From the NCBI GenBank assembly GCA_003427395.1, contig BFEA01000271.1, forward strand, positions 1,165,637 to 1,229,636: a stretch of 64,000 nt of DNA, written 5' to 3'. Every line of letters begins with the position of its first letter. Position 1 is the stretch's first letter. The stretch is from Chara braunii (Eukaryota; Streptophyta; Charophyceae; Charales; Characeae). Position numbers and translations under genes: made by a program. The notes beneath the pieces were generated by a model. The model was given only the letters and a program-made list of their open reading frames with translations, had not been told where the DNA came from and ran no database searches. Positions 21,805-32,499 of the stretch are shown here, piece after piece.

Positions 21805-23079
21805 CTACTCATTGAGAAGTCGTTCAATGGAAGGTGGGTAAGATGAAGAATACTCACCAACTTGTTTAACAAGCGTCATCATCACCACCTGATCCAGCTT
21901 CTTCTTTATTACCATCGAACGAAAGGCTGGGTAACTCATACAACAAAATGACAGAGTAGAGTCAGAGTCAGACGTATCATACGCTTTTATAGTACGCAGT
22001 TCGGACTTCTCGTCCTTGAGTTTGACAATTTTATGGTTGAACTTGACCTCTGGGTCGACTTCTTCATGCCAATCCAGTCCCAGTATCATGTCAAAGGGTA
22101 AATTCTTCTCTATAAGGAAGGATATCTCGTGTAGAATTTTCTTACCTTCCTTAGTCCACAAGAGGTTAACGGGGCATCTGGTTTTCAGGCCTGAAATTTC
22201 TGAAATTAGGGTTTTTGGCTCAAATTTCATGTTTTTTTGAAATTTCAAGTTTTTGTTATATATGCATTTGGATAGGGTTGCCGTATATGAAATTTGGGGT
22301 TATTTGGAGTTTTAGAATTTGCGCTATTAAGATTTCTGAAATTTCTGAATTTGGTCGAGTTTTTTTTGGGCCAAATTTCATGGAAATGCACCTTTGGCTT
22401 GCTGTTTTATATGTTTTTAATTGTTTTTTTTAGGGTTTTTTTCTGTGATGGGGTCGTAAGAAGTGCACTCTATAGATTGGTATGAAGTGTTGTTAAAATG
22501 ATTGTTTGGTTTTCTTATAAATGGGCCTAAAAAATGGGTGCTCGGTTAACCTGCACTCCCTTAGTCCTGAAATAACATTTAACACGATCGACGTATAGAG
22601 AGACTGGGATCGTGCTTCTGTCAGCTAGTATAAACGTGATAGGTCGAGGTAAGTTTTTTGCCTTCATTCCCAGATGCAGTTTTCGAATTGTCGTCTCTGA
22701 GATATAAGACCACGTCGATTCCGGATCTAACAGAGCACCTACACGAGTGTGCCCAATCTCAATATATGTGATCATCAACTCACCCTTAGACTTAGCTTTG
22801 TTCACCCATGAACTCCTTAGTGCTATGAGTTTATTGTCGAGCTCATTAAGGGAATCGTACCGTGACACAGTACAAAGTACCGTATCAGGGTGGTCTGGAC
22901 GACAGGCGGAAGAAGAGTTATCCTCTGCCTTGCAAGTCGAAGGGGTGCAAGGGGTTGTAGGCGCCTTACCTTTGTCTTCATCTGAACCCTTCTACTCAGT
23001 AGGAGCAGATGCTACTCCTACTAGCTGCTCGCTTTTGGGTTTCGAATAATCGGGCATCGGGCTATCACGTGTCTCACGG
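21805..23079 (-). pseudogene. Protease, unit 4, interrupted by a MITE-like insert
   Basis: The frame 22868-22527 gives the LLDPESTWSYISETTIRKLHLGMK block (DPG changed to DPE). The frame 22248-21805 gives FDMILGLDWHEEVDPEVKF to the RT linker. The insert 22157-22558 separates them. The CCCAAAA heptamer is at 23033-23039, just before the giant element splits the CCHC region at 23079. Confidence 0.7.
22157..22558. mobile_element. Non-autonomous DNA transposon (MITE-like), copy 2
   Basis: A 402-bp insert flanked by perfect 8-bp repeats CCTTAGTC (22149-22156 and 22559-22566). Ends are CACAAGAGGTTAAC and (reverse) GAGTGCAGGTTAAC, sharing AGGTTAAC at the same distance from each tip. The interior is AT-rich with repeated CTGAAATTTCTGAA and CAAATTTCATG subterminal motifs and no coding capacity. 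It is the same family as 16939-17410 by its tips, but its interior is different. Confidence 0.75.
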
Positions 23080-23942
23080 TGTCGGGCGGCTGCCTAACAG
23101 CCGAGGGCTCTTTTTTTGAACCACAAAATTTTCAATCGTCCTTTTATTTTTTTTTTGCATGATTTTGGTATATGTGTGCGTGTGGCTGTGGGTTTTGTCG
23201 GAAACCTTGGGGTCTTCGACCTCCTTACTAACCTTGGGATGAGCAGGGGACACGACCAGGGCAGCAGCCTCAAGCGAGGTCATCCGGATTAAAAAAAATT
23301 AGAGTTTTTGAGATACCGCTCGAGGAAAGCCAGTTGGTGACACGCTCTGTGGGACGAGGTGCGGAGTCCTGGAAAAAGGGGGGCCAGAAGGGCCGACGTT
23401 AGACTGCGAACGACGAGGTGCTGACCGACCAAGAGTGCCAGCTCGGGCAAGGCGACCACCGGCAGAGCAAGGGAGCACCCCTAAAACTAGCAGTCTGTCC
23501 GCCGCCGTCGTCGCGAATCGGCCTGGTTACGGAGAACGTTTGATCGAAGCTTGGTACGGTGGCGAAGACCGAGCTACGCGTTGAACGGCATCGCGCATGG
23601 CACGTGGACTTGAAACTAGTGGGAAGCAAGGGAATGAAGGTGCCGGAAGGATCGAATGAAGGCGAGGGGACTGGTGGGAGGATAGACAACGAGGGAGAAG
23701 GATTGACAATTGGGAGGAGAAGGGTGTTGTGCGCCCGAAAGGCAACCGAGGGAGCCGGGAAGCCGCGAGAGATCGGTGTCGTTTGTATGATGAGAGGAGG
23801 AGGCAAAAGGGCCTACGGGATGGAGGGAAGCTGGAAGAGGGGCAGTCCAGTCAAGACGGTTGGAACGGGAGGTCGCGCGCACTCCGTTCTTGGTAACCGT
23901 CCGCGCGAAGGTAAGGACGTCGTCGGGGGTGAAGCTCGAAGA

Positions 23943-24127
23943 NNNNNNNNNNNNNNNNNNNNNNNNNNNNNNNNNNNNNNNNNNNNNNNNNNNNNNNNNN
24001 NNNNNNNNNNNNNNNNNNNNNNNNNNNNNNNNNNNNNNNNNNNNNNNNNNNNNNNNNNNNNNNNNNNNNNNNNNNNNNNNNNNNNNNNNNNNNNNNNNNN
24101 NNNNNNNNNNNNNNNNNNNNNNNNNNN
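23943..24127. other. Assembly gap (185 N)
   Basis: A run of undetermined bases inside the 5' LTR. By comparison with 41684-41760 in the 3' LTR the missing sequence may be about 77 bp. Confidence 0.95.
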
Positions 24128-24628
24128 TACGGTTCAAAGAGGGAGGTAGGGTAACGAGCAAAAATCGATTAAAGGAGAGGCAACCAGAGGAAGGGCTCGC
24201 CAGCTCGGCAGGGAGGGCACGCGCACCAGCATTCTTGATAACTAAATAGCGCACACGAAGATCTTCTTGGCAACTACCGAGGGGGTAACCGCGGAAAGGA
24301 CAGAGAGCGGGGAAGGAGTGGGATGTGTGTGCACGACAGGACTGTGCCCACGAATGAACCTGGCCCAGGGAAGCCAAAAAGGGGTGGCCAACTGAGCAAC
24401 AAAAGTTGGGAGGCGCGGATGACATGACTAGGCGCTTTTCTGCGCGTGATCGATCCCGACTACGGAGGGAGAACGAATCTCATCGCGGATGGGGAAGCGA
24501 GAGGAGGAGGCGAACGAGAACGAAGGGCGGGAGGAGATTAGAGGCGGGAAAGTTGAAAATTTGATTAAAATTTTCAAACATGGCGCCTTGAAGAGTTGGG
24601 AATTCGGGCCAGTGGGGGAAAGGAATGG

Positions 24629-24636
24629 GATAAAAG
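24629..24636 (+). promoter_or_regulatory. Possible TATA-like element in the LTR
   Basis: GATAAAAG lies upstream of the GA-rich tracts and recurs in the 3' LTR at 42262-42269. It is a weak match; no transcript evidence is visible. Confidence 0.2.
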
Positions 24637-24929
24637 GAGAATGAGAGATAGCCAAGAGGGAGTAAGAAGCGCACGAGTGGGGCTTGAGGGAGCTATCGCG
24701 TACGAGGTTGATGCGCGAGAGCACTGGCGTCCGAACGAGAGTTAGGCTCTCGAGCAGCGCCACGTCGTTGAGTGGGGGAATCATGAACGGGGAGGGCGAC
24801 GGTAGTGGTAGCGTACGGGAATTAGTGCACGCGTTCGCTTACTGGCGAAGGAGCGCCATAAGCCCGCAGGAGTGTGGAGTTCGGAAGCGCTCGACGTCGA
24901 CTTCCGACCGAGCTCAAGGAGTTTGGGAG

Positions 24930-25988
24930 GCGAAGAGAGAGAGAGGGCGAGCGGGAGAGAGAGAGGGAGAGAGGGAGAGGGGAGCACGGAAGAAGCAGTA
25001 GGCAAAGGGTGCACAAAGGGAACGAGGTTGGGGGATCGCCTGGAAGGAACGATGCAAGAATCGCTCGGAGCGCCGGGGTCGAGCGCGCGAGAGAGAGGAG
25101 CCCTGGATTCCGTTCGCGCTCAAGAAGTCGGTGGTGCACCTCGAATCCCGAAGTGCTCAGCCCTCGCAGAAGGGGGGGAGGAGGAGCTATCTCGGGAGAA
25201 ACGTGCAAGCACACAGACGACTGACTCCACCTCCAGTTGCTATCAAGGACGAGCTGACGAGAGAGTGAGAGAGAGCGCTAGAAAGTGCGTGCGGGAGGAA
25301 GAGAGAGAGAGCAAGCTCGAGAAAAGTGAGAAAGATAACGAGAGAACTCGTGAGGAGAGATAGAGAGCGGGAGAGAAGAGAGAACGCAAGAGAAGGGAGA
25401 GGGGGTGATGAAAGAAAGGGAGATAAATTGAGGGGCGCCCGGCCACGCGTGAGGAAGGGAGGCTGCACGAAGGGGAGGGGCGCCGCTCGTGGGGTGCCAG
25501 AGGTGGACCGTCCTCGCGATCGGCCGCAAGCTATTTGCCTCGTGATTGGTTGCACGTTTCGACATTCGTGGTTCTACTCGTGATCAGCCGCAAGCGGCTT
25601 GACAGAGTCGGATCATACTCGCGATTGGCCGCAATTGGTTGTTCGTGTCGACATTCACAGATGGTCGCGAGCTACCTGCTTCACGGTGGGCTGCTCGTCT
25701 CGACAATCGTCTTCCGGCCAGTGATCGGCTGCAAACTGCTTGTCCACTGGCTGCTTGTACGGCTCGAGATCAGCCACTCGCCTTTCGCCTCGTGCTATAC
25801 TGCCTGTTACTCGCATTGAGGGGGACTCACGGTTCCGCAGAGCGTGCTTACGGTCGCTAGCGTCCGGCTCCACATGGAGCNAGAGGGTAAAGAGAGAGAG
25901 TAAGAGAGAGAGAGAGAAAACAAAGGGAGATATAGAGTGGGGGTACGCGTGGAGGAAGGAAGCGAGAAAAAGAAAGGGAGCAGGAGCG

Positions 25989-26030
<42 letters not shown>

Positions 26031-26130
26031 AAGAGAGAGAGAGCAAAAAAAGGGTGCAAAGAGATAGTGATGGGAGAGAGGAAACAAGGAAGAGAGAGGA
26101 AGAGGGAGAGAGCGGGGAAGGACGGGGGGG
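24930..26130. repeat. GA-rich microsatellite tracts in the 5' LTR
   Basis: Long purine-only stretches of GAGAGA (about 24930-24985, 25255-25430 and 25895-26130), with the counterpart at 42560-43760 in the 3' LTR. They create long Arg/Glu or Ser/Leu open frames on both strands that are low-complexity artefacts. Confidence 0.8.
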
Positions 26131-27210
26131 AAAGAGGGAAGGAGATTCGAAGAAGGGACGGAAGCAGGGGCCGCACGTGGCTCGGTCATACCTCCCGGCT
26201 GCAGCGAGTTCGCGCGAAGGCCGGGACGTCACTACAGGGGAGCCAACTCCCTGTCGGAGTCAACGGGTCTTGTCAAAACTGTCTTCTCGATTGATGCGCG
26301 TCTTCTCTGGTGTCAAATCTGTTTTTGTGAGAGTTGTTTTTGATCATTCGGGTCTCGAAAGAGCCCTACTCTATTTGGGGCCAAACAAGTCTCGCTTGAG
26401 GGCTCGCCCGTCGAATCTGTCCTGTGTAAAAGTCTTTCAATCATTTCTCCGCAAAAAGCGATCTGAGAACTTGGCCATCGAATCTGCTACGAGAAAAACC
26501 CTTTAAATCTGTACTCTCCAAAAACCGCTTGATGACTACCTCGTCGGATCTGTTCTAAAAATGCTTTGATTTGATCCCTGCAAACTGTCAGGTCTGTCCA
26601 CACAGGCCGCCTGTCTGAAAGGGGGCGGAAACTAAGTAGGGTTGTTCTTTCCTTTGAGTTCACGGGTCCCAAGTTTTTTTTTTCTTTAAGAGTTAGCTGG
26701 TTTCGGGTTGTTCTTTTCTTTTGAGTTTGCGGTCCTCGAGTTTTTCTTTACTTTGACCTCGCTGGTTCATTGGTTGTTGGTTCTCCTTATATATTTTTGA
26801 AACCACTGGTCGCAATCCTCCTTGGGAACTGCTCTCATAAAGTTGTTGGCTACTCATCTCGTTTTTCGAGCTCGTTGTTTGCTCACGTTCCCTTTCTTTT
26901 GAGCTCGCCGGATTCTAATTTTTTTGTGCTTACTGGTAGGCTGGTTGTGCATTTTTCTTCGAAACCACTGATTGTGAGTCCTCCAACTGCACTTTCTACC
27001 GCCGATTAGATCATAACTGGATCTGGACGAGCTCCCGTGTGAGTTGTGGGTGAGAACTTCTCTATTGCTAATGAGAAAGCCGTCTGGGCAAGACAGGGAA
27101 CAGGTCGTGGGCCCTACCGGGTCTGTTGTGGGAACTGAAAGGAGGTTAAAGGACGCTAAAGGCAGCCTGATCTCTGCCAGCAGAAATTGAGAAGGAACTG
27201 ACCGACAAAG

Positions 27211-27228
27211 TGGCAGCGTTGTCGGGGA
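27211..27228 (+). other. Primer-binding site, tRNA-Asp-like
   Basis: TGGCAGCGTTGTCGGGGA begins 3 nt after the end of the 5' LTR. It matches 15 of 18 positions of the complement of the 3' end of plant tRNA-Asp as I remember it, the primer of Athila/Tat/Ogre elements. The position next to the LTR supports the call. Confidence 0.7.
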
Positions 27229-28899
27229 GGGCTTTCTCCCACAGCCTCTGCCGGCTCAGGAACTGCGGGGTGAGGGAGAACTGGCGTGCCGAGTAGTGGG
27301 GGGGTTTTCGGCATCAAGTTTTTCTTATCGACTTCGAATTCTCCGAGGTCTGTCGGCATCGGCATCATTTTCTTCAACTCGTTTGCGTTTTTTTTTTACT
27401 ACGACTTCTTCGGGTCCATGCGACGGCTTTTCGACGAAATTTCCTTTAATGACACTTGTTTTCTTTGGGCAGCGTCCGGGAGGGGGTTCTAAAAGGGTTG
27501 CTGGGCTCGTTTGGATGCAGGGGACTTGGGGTGTCGGGAACTCTTGATTTTGCAGGTCCGCTCCGGCTCCGCTTGCGACTTCGGCCCGTTGCTACTCCGA
27601 GATAAACCATGTCACATTCTTGCTGGGAGGTGCGACTTTTTTGTGAGTGTTTATTTAAAAATCCATAAACTAAGAGGTTAAAACAGTTTGCTTGTGGAGG
27701 TTGAATGAGGGTAAAAAAGAACCAAAGGGGAGGAAGAAGAGACGTACGGGAAAATAGCGTGAGTGGGTCCGCACGTGGGGAAGGAAGAGTGGGCACATGG
27801 GAGAGAGAGGAAAAGAAGGTTCGAGGAGGTCCGGGAGCGTCGTCGATTTGGGATCCTAGGGGGCCGCCAAATATCCTAGACCCACACGGGTTGTGGATGG
27901 CACCCCGACGGAACGTGACTCCCGCGTGGGAGAGGATTTCACGAGAGGGGTGTGGGTTTACTGTTCTCGACCCACGCGGGTTGTGGAAGGGACCCGCTTG
28001 AGACGCGCCTCCCGCAAGGGAGCGGAGTTCGCAAGCGGCGCCCGTTCGGGACTTGCGGGTAAGAAAAGTAGTGCTTCGAGTTCTGGGGCAAGGGATCGAG
28101 GAAGTCTCAACTGTCATTGTGAACGAAAGGGGTAGGGGGCTGCTTCGGGAAGAAGAGGCGAGAGATACGTGGGGTGCCTTGGACGAGGAGTCGGAGGCCG
28201 AGTCTTGGGTGGACCGGTGTCTTGCCGATTTCTCGAACTCGGATCTCGGGGATTATACGAACTATGAAAACGAATTCTGCAGAAATCAAGGACCACAAGG
28301 TACTACGTATTGGTGACTGCCAGACCTCAGAGACTCTTTCTGAAACTCTACTTCCCCACCCCCTTTTTCTCTGAGTACCCCGATTGAATTCTTCGATTCC
28401 AAGAGAGAAAAGAGTCAGCCGGTGGCGAAAAGGAAGAAGGGAACGAAGTGAGAAGAGTTCACGATACAAGAAGGAGAATGGGAGGAAGTAGACAGGCTAG
28501 TGATCTCTGATCGATAGGCGGATAAAGTCCTGGGACCCGGGTAATTCCACGCTCGAGGTGGGCCAAGTAGGGGTGTGGTTCCGGATAGGCTAACTTAGGA
28601 CTAGGGGTCGGTTCGGTGGGGGACATAGGGCACGGGTGTGTGACTGCAGTCCGACTCCGGAGGGGGGGTTGCCACCCTTCTTCGGGGATAACGTGTGTTC
28701 GCGGCTAGTCCTTATACCTAGAAGTGGGAGGACCTCTCAACGGGGAAGGACAGGAAGGTAGCCGAGTGAGACGGCGTTCCTTCTCTGGTCCATTTGATCC
28801 TGCTGGGCTCACAGGCACCTTCTTCTTGCAGGGTAGGGGTGGTCTCTCGAGTGGCCAAATAGTAAAGGTGACAAAAATATATTTCTTTGATTAGGGTGA
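27229..28899 (+). other. Long untranslated leader of the giant element
   Basis: No convincing gene. An imperfect tandem repeat (about 27880-27945 and 27975-28035, each with GACCCACRCGGGTTGTGGA) is visible. A frame near 28053-28316 encodes an acidic stretch (DEESEAESWVDRC) that could be a short leader peptide. GGGTAAGAA near 28044 and TTCTTCTTGCAG at about 28814-28825 would make plausible 5' and 3' splice sites of a leader intron. Confidence 0.4.
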
Positions 28900-29253
28900 A
28901 TGAGCCTAGAAGCGGTCCCGGAAGGGATTAGCGTGAGTAGTTACGGTGGGGTCGACGTGTGGTGCTATACCTTCCGTTTGTGGACGGGGGACTTCGACGT
29001 CGCCATCTATGTAGAGGAGGGACGAGATCAGGGGGAGAATTTCCTCCGCGGATGGGAGGAGGCAGTTGACAACTCTCGTATGGAAAGGAGGGAGCTGCGA
29101 GGATACGGGATTAGTTATTTCTACTCCTTAGGGTACCGGACTTATCCTAGGGGCAGTCGGCCTGCGCCGGTGATTCCGAACGCTTACCTCGACGAGTCGG
29201 ACGGGTGGAGAGTATTGGTCGCAATCATAGAGGAGATAGTGGGGCGCCTATGA
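28900..29253 (+). CDS. Accessory ORF 1 (family F1), unknown function
   Basis: 117 codons starting ATGAGCCTAG. Blocks include GISVSSYGGVDVWCY, LWTGDFDVAIYVEEG and RPAPVIPNAYL. The next ORF is a clear paralogue that starts inside its stop (ATGA, 29250-29253). No known domain is recognised and there is no membrane segment. Predicted strands followed by a helix suggest a small globular protein; that is inference. It lies upstream of gag in the giant retroelement, where Ogre-like elements carry an extra ORF. Confidence 0.55.
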   Translation: MSLEAVPEGISVSSYGGVDVWCYTFRLWTGDFDVAIYVEEGRDQGENFLRGWEEAVDNSRMERRELRGYGISYFYSLGYRTYPRGSRPAPVIPNAYLDESDGWRVLVAIIEEIVGRL

Positions 29254-29624
29254 GCTTAGGGGTTTTGGAGTTTGAGCCGGCAGGTATTAGCGTGGGTAGC
29301 CATGGGGGTATAAACGTGTGGTGCTACAATTTTTACCTGTGGACCGGGGATTTCGAAATAGCACTTTGCGTAGAAGAAGGGACTGATCAAGGGGAAACCT
29401 TCCTAAATAGTTGGGAAGAAGCCGTTGGTCATGCTCGACTAGAGAAGGAACTTTTAGGGCACTACGGGATTAGATATTTCTACACACTGGGGTGTCGAAC
29501 TTTCCGATGAGGGGAACAACCCGCGCCCGTGATACCGGACGCGTACCTGGACGGGTCGGACGGTTGGAAGGTATTGGTGGGAATCGTCAAGAAGGTAGTG
29601 CAAGGCCAGGGAGGGCATAGTTAG
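29250..29624 (+). pseudogene. Accessory ORF 2 (family F1), one internal stop
   Basis: A paralogue of the preceding ORF along its whole length: GISVGSHGGINVWCY, LWTGDFEIALCVEEG, then after a TGA at 29508-29510 QPAPVIPDAYL and DGWKVLVGIV. It begins ATGAGCTTAG, as in ORF 1. The internal stop lies at a position where ORF 1 has a basic residue. The function is unknown. Confidence 0.5.
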
Positions 29625-30359
29625 GATTGTAGAAGCAGCAGACGACGGTAGAGTAAAAGTCGAGAAGGCGGATCTTCTAAAGGAGCGAGAGTGCTTTAGT
29701 GTCCCCCTGGATCATCGTACGGAGAGATACCTGGCAGGGCGTGAGAGAGGGGTGGAACTTGAGAAGGGGTTTTTTCTTTGGGCACGGTTCGCTGTAGGAA
29801 TTTGGGAGGGAGACCAGTGGACCAGGAATAAACCTAGGAACGGAGGAAAGGCCCGACGGGCGGCGGTTTGTGTCGAGGGCACGATCTATCTAAGTCGGGA
29901 GGCGTGGGTTGAGTACGTCACCCACTGGCATTAGGGTGGTATCGGACGGACCACTGGGAGGTACGCGCAGGGCCTATCCTGAGGTGGATCTTCGAGAAGG
30001 TGCCCCTTCGGCATAGCCTTCCATTCTGCTTGCGAGTAACTTGCGTTCGGGACGAGGAATACCCTCGTGCCACGGGTTGCGTCCAGGCTATATTTCCTTC
30101 TTACGTCTTCAAGAGAGTGTGTGGAGAGGGAGCCGCTTATGAGAAAGTCGTGAGGTCTATAAGGTGGGAGAGAAGGAGGGGGTTTTCCTTTCGTTCGCTC
30201 CATTGGTTATATTCCTATTGTGTGGACAACCCGGTGTCGTACGGCGTTAGGACCGACCGGATTCGAGAGAGGGTCTCTCTAGAGTCGGAGCGAGATCGTG
30301 AGGGCGGGAGAGACTACCGTTACAAAAGGGTATTTGGAGTCCGCCAAACGGTAGGTTAG
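29617..30359 (+). pseudogene. Accessory ORF 3 (family F2), broken
   Basis: First copy of a family of about 230 residues. The expected start is ATA at 29617-29619 (the other copies start ATGGT or ATGAT), overlapping the end of ORF 2. Visible parts are VRIVEAADDGRV, FFLWARFAVGIW, AWVEYVTHW, a stop at 29932-29934, a frameshift, then YPRAT and WLYSYCVD. Paralogous to ORFs 4 and 5. Function unknown. Confidence 0.45.
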
Positions 30360-30364
30360 CATGA

Positions 30365-31048
30365 ATGGTCCTATTTAACAAGGACATCGATAGGTTTGTC
30401 AAGTCTCCTCTGGACGAGCGAGGAGTGTGTAGCTTAGTTCCGAGCAACGGGGGAATCCCCGATTGGAAGAGGTTAGAAGGCGGAGAGATCACGGTCGGCA
30501 GAAATTTCGTGTGGGTAGAATCGGAGGAAGTGGAAGTTAGGGCGACAGGGGTGCATCTCAAGGTCACCGCAATAATCTTCGTCGAACCAGGGGCTTGGTC
30601 AAAGGTTATCGTACCCCTGGTCTTATGCCAAGGGGGTGGGTTGGACCTGGTGATCGAAGAGGTGAGGAAAGTAAGAGAAAGGTGGATAAATCGGACTCAT
30701 AGGGGGTTTAGGTTTGTAGCGATAGAGGTGGAGAGGTTCGCTAGGGCAGGTGAGCTCCCAAGGGCGAGCTATCCCGTGACCGCGTGGGTCTCGGGCTTTG
30801 TATTCTCGGGCACAAACGAAGGAAGAGTGGTGAAACTCCTGGAGAGAGGAAGGAGTTTAGGATTACCATTTGGGGCCTTGTGGATACTGTACACACATTG
30901 TGTCGATCTGGGAATCCCTCCGCGAGGGAAGTTCTGGGGTATTCTCAGGAGGTTAGGGTCTCTAGAAAAACCTATTACCCTCTCGCTGGAGAGATACCGC
31001 GAGTGGGTTTTCGAAACGGCACCTGTAGATGGTGAGATTTGTGCTTAG
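30365..31048 (+). CDS. Accessory ORF 4 (family F2), intact
   Basis: 227 codons with no interruption, the best representative of family F2. Order of conserved blocks: SLVPSNGG, GRNFVWVESEEV, VHLKVTAIIFVEPGAWSKVI, a helical charged segment (EEVRKVRERW), GELPRAS, LPFGALWILYTHCVDLG, PPRGKFWGILRRLG. It starts 5 nt after the previous stop and overlaps the next ORF by 20 nt (31029-31048). No known enzyme motif is recognised. Cys in the TxCV motif is shared by all paralogues. Confidence 0.6.
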   Translation: MVLFNKDIDRFVKSPLDERGVCSLVPSNGGIPDWKRLEGGEITVGRNFVWVESEEVEVRATGVHLKVTAIIFVEPGAWSKVIVPLVLCQGGGLDLVIEEVRKVRERWINRTHRGFRFVAIEVERFARAGELPRASYPVTAWVSGFVFSGTNEGRVVKLLERGRSLGLPFGALWILYTHCVDLGIPPRGKFWGILRRLGSLEKPITLSLERYREWVFETAPVDGEICA

Positions 31049-31745
31049 CGAAAACGGAGTGGTAGAGGCGATAGAAGTCGGTGACGGGGGAAACGTCTTG
31101 ATCCCAAGGGATCCTTGCGTGACGCCCTACTGGATGAGTGTTGAGAAAGGAGGGGTTATCAGGGAAAACGCCTACGTGTGGGTTCGAGCTCGCAGGCTTA
31201 CCTGGAAGGAAGGGGTGCGAAGAGGGGGTCCGCCTGACCTCAGTCGGTTCCTCAAGATTCGGGCTACAATCCTCCTCGACGAGGACACGTGGGCCGAGAT
31301 TTGGAGGGGTTTAGTGACCGGCCTAAAGACCCATACGGAATACCGCGAGTCCGCGAGGCAGTTAACAAACAATCTGGTACTAAGCGATTACGAGGAAGGG
31401 ACCTTCGAGTCGTGGACGTAGGTGTCCTTCGCCGAGTCGGGTGAGGTCCCTCGAGCATCCGGAGTGTTCCCCGCAGGCCTACTCCGATTCCTGACACGTT
31501 CATTCTTGCGGGACCCGGAAGAGAGAGTGGTAGCGATACTTTGAGCCGCTCAGGAATCCGGAGTGCGGACGAGAGGGCTATTCTGGATCTACACGCGGTG
31601 TGTGGACGCCGGGGTTCCCCCTAGGGGAGAACTAGCTCCTATATTCGAGAGGTTGAGCGAGTTTGAGGGGGTCCGAGCTCACATCATTGACGTCCCGTAC
31701 GCCCGCCTCTTTGGGGAAGAGCAGGTGGCTAACCGGCGAGGATAA
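31029..31745 (+). pseudogene. Accessory ORF 5 (family F2), two internal stops
   Basis: 238 codons in one frame with TAG at 31419-31421 and TGA at about 31543-31545. It has the same block order as ORF 4: VLIPRDP, NAYVWVRARRL, LKIRATILLDEDTWAEIW, GEVPRAS, LFWIYTRCVDAGVPPRGEL. It begins ATGGTG inside the end of ORF 4. Function unknown. Confidence 0.5.
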
Positions 31746-31753
31746 GAAGCTCG

Positions 31754-32109
31754 ATGATAAGGGGAATTCCCGAAACTCTTTGGGCCTCGATAGAGCCTGT
31801 GAGAGGGGAAGGGGAGGTTGTCCACGTCTCATTGCCCAAAGAAAGCCAAAAGAATCTGACGAGGGTCATTCGGAGGGAAGTGGCCGAGATCCGTCGAGGG
31901 AAGGCGTTCGTTCGGTTGACGGTGAGCAGCAGGGAGGGGTTGGTGATCGGAAAGGCCAAGGTGTTCCTTTCTAAGGAGGGTCTCCTGGAGGTAGTCCGCA
32001 GTTGAAGTTGGGTGAGGATCCGCTTGTAGACGCACGGGCAACACAGGACCACGTGGAGAAGCTTGTGGAAGAGGCAAGTCCTTAAGGGAGGTACCGAAGG
32101 GTTTACCAA
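31754..32109 (+). pseudogene. Accessory ORF 6, N-terminal half (family F2, diverged)
   Basis: The open frame 31754-32005 starts ATGATAAGG 8 nt after the previous stop and encodes KAFVRLTVSSREG and IGKAKVFLSKEGLLEVV, which align with the VWV...LKVTAIIFVE blocks of ORF 4. Sequence to 32109 continues in another frame (GEDPLVDARATQDHVEKL) and leads into the next ORF, as if one F2 protein had been split. Confidence 0.4.
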
Positions 32110-32499
32110 GTGACATACGAGGGTTGGGAAGAAGTGTCTCTGTTTTTCGACAGTGACCCCGTCGGAGTTCCTCGTTTTATCCTTGAGCGAGTTTATCCCT
32201 CCGAAGCAGTCAAAAGGGCAGTGGAACGCAGGATATCAATCTTAAACCAATTTCGGTTCACGAGGTCAGATCTGCACTCCCTATTAACGTGGTGCCTTCA
32301 AAAACCGTACAAGGGCAATCGGTCGTCGCTAGAGGGCCTGGGCTACACCTTCGAAGGCTGGAGCCAGCACGCGAGGGTGTCGACCATCACGTGGAGGTAC
32401 TTGGGAAAGATCTGTGAGGTGGGGTTGGAAGGATTAGACCCAACAGATCTCATACGAATAGTGATTGCGTGTCGGCGAAGGAACTTGAGGCATGAGTGA
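32110..32499 (+). CDS. Accessory ORF 7, C-terminal half of a diverged F2 protein
   Basis: 129 codons with EGWEEVSLFF, RFILERVYPSEAVKRAV and LHSLLTWCLQ, then a helical C-terminus (DPTDLIRIVIACRRR). The block YPSEA...LLTWC matches YPDDA...LFTLCW in the ORF at 33449-33946. It overlaps the next ORF by 8 nt (ATGAGTGA). Function unknown. Confidence 0.45.
   Translation: MTYEGWEEVSLFFDSDPVGVPRFILERVYPSEAVKRAVERRISILNQFRFTRSDLHSLLTWCLQKPYKGNRSSLEGLGYTFEGWSQHARVSTITWRYLGKICEVGLEGLDPTDLIRIVIACRRRNLRHE

Larger units (their letters stand above)
23080..27207 (+). repeat. 5' LTR of the giant element
   Basis: 4,128 bp including a gap of 185 Ns (23943-24127). The corresponding part of the 3' LTR is only 77 bp (41684-41760), so the N count is not a measured length. 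The middle (24128-25880) matches the 3' LTR with no indels and only a few substitutions. The outer parts differ visibly, including a roughly 90-bp indel near 23620. It holds GA-rich microsatellites (24930-26130), CCAAT-like repeats (25510-25800) and T-rich repeats around 26640-26960. Confidence 0.85.

Noticed and set aside
22157-22558. 402-bp insert as a solo LTR
   Set aside because: No TG...CA ends and an 8-bp target duplication rather than the usual 4-6 bp; tips instead match the other MITE-like insert.
23616-24425. Long minus-strand open frames in the giant LTR (also 41342-42058 and others)
   Set aside because: They are low-complexity Ser/Pro/Leu frames opposite GA/GC-rich DNA, one runs through the N gap, and they have no recognisable domain.
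24872-26506. Plus-strand Arg/Glu-rich frames in the LTR GA tracts
   Set aside because: RERERE-type frames come from GA microsatellites in several reading frames at once; no sign of selection as protein.
27446-28117. 223-codon minus-strand frame in the leader
   Set aside because: It lies opposite to the element, has biased Pro/Ser/Arg composition, and no motif or conserved counterpart.
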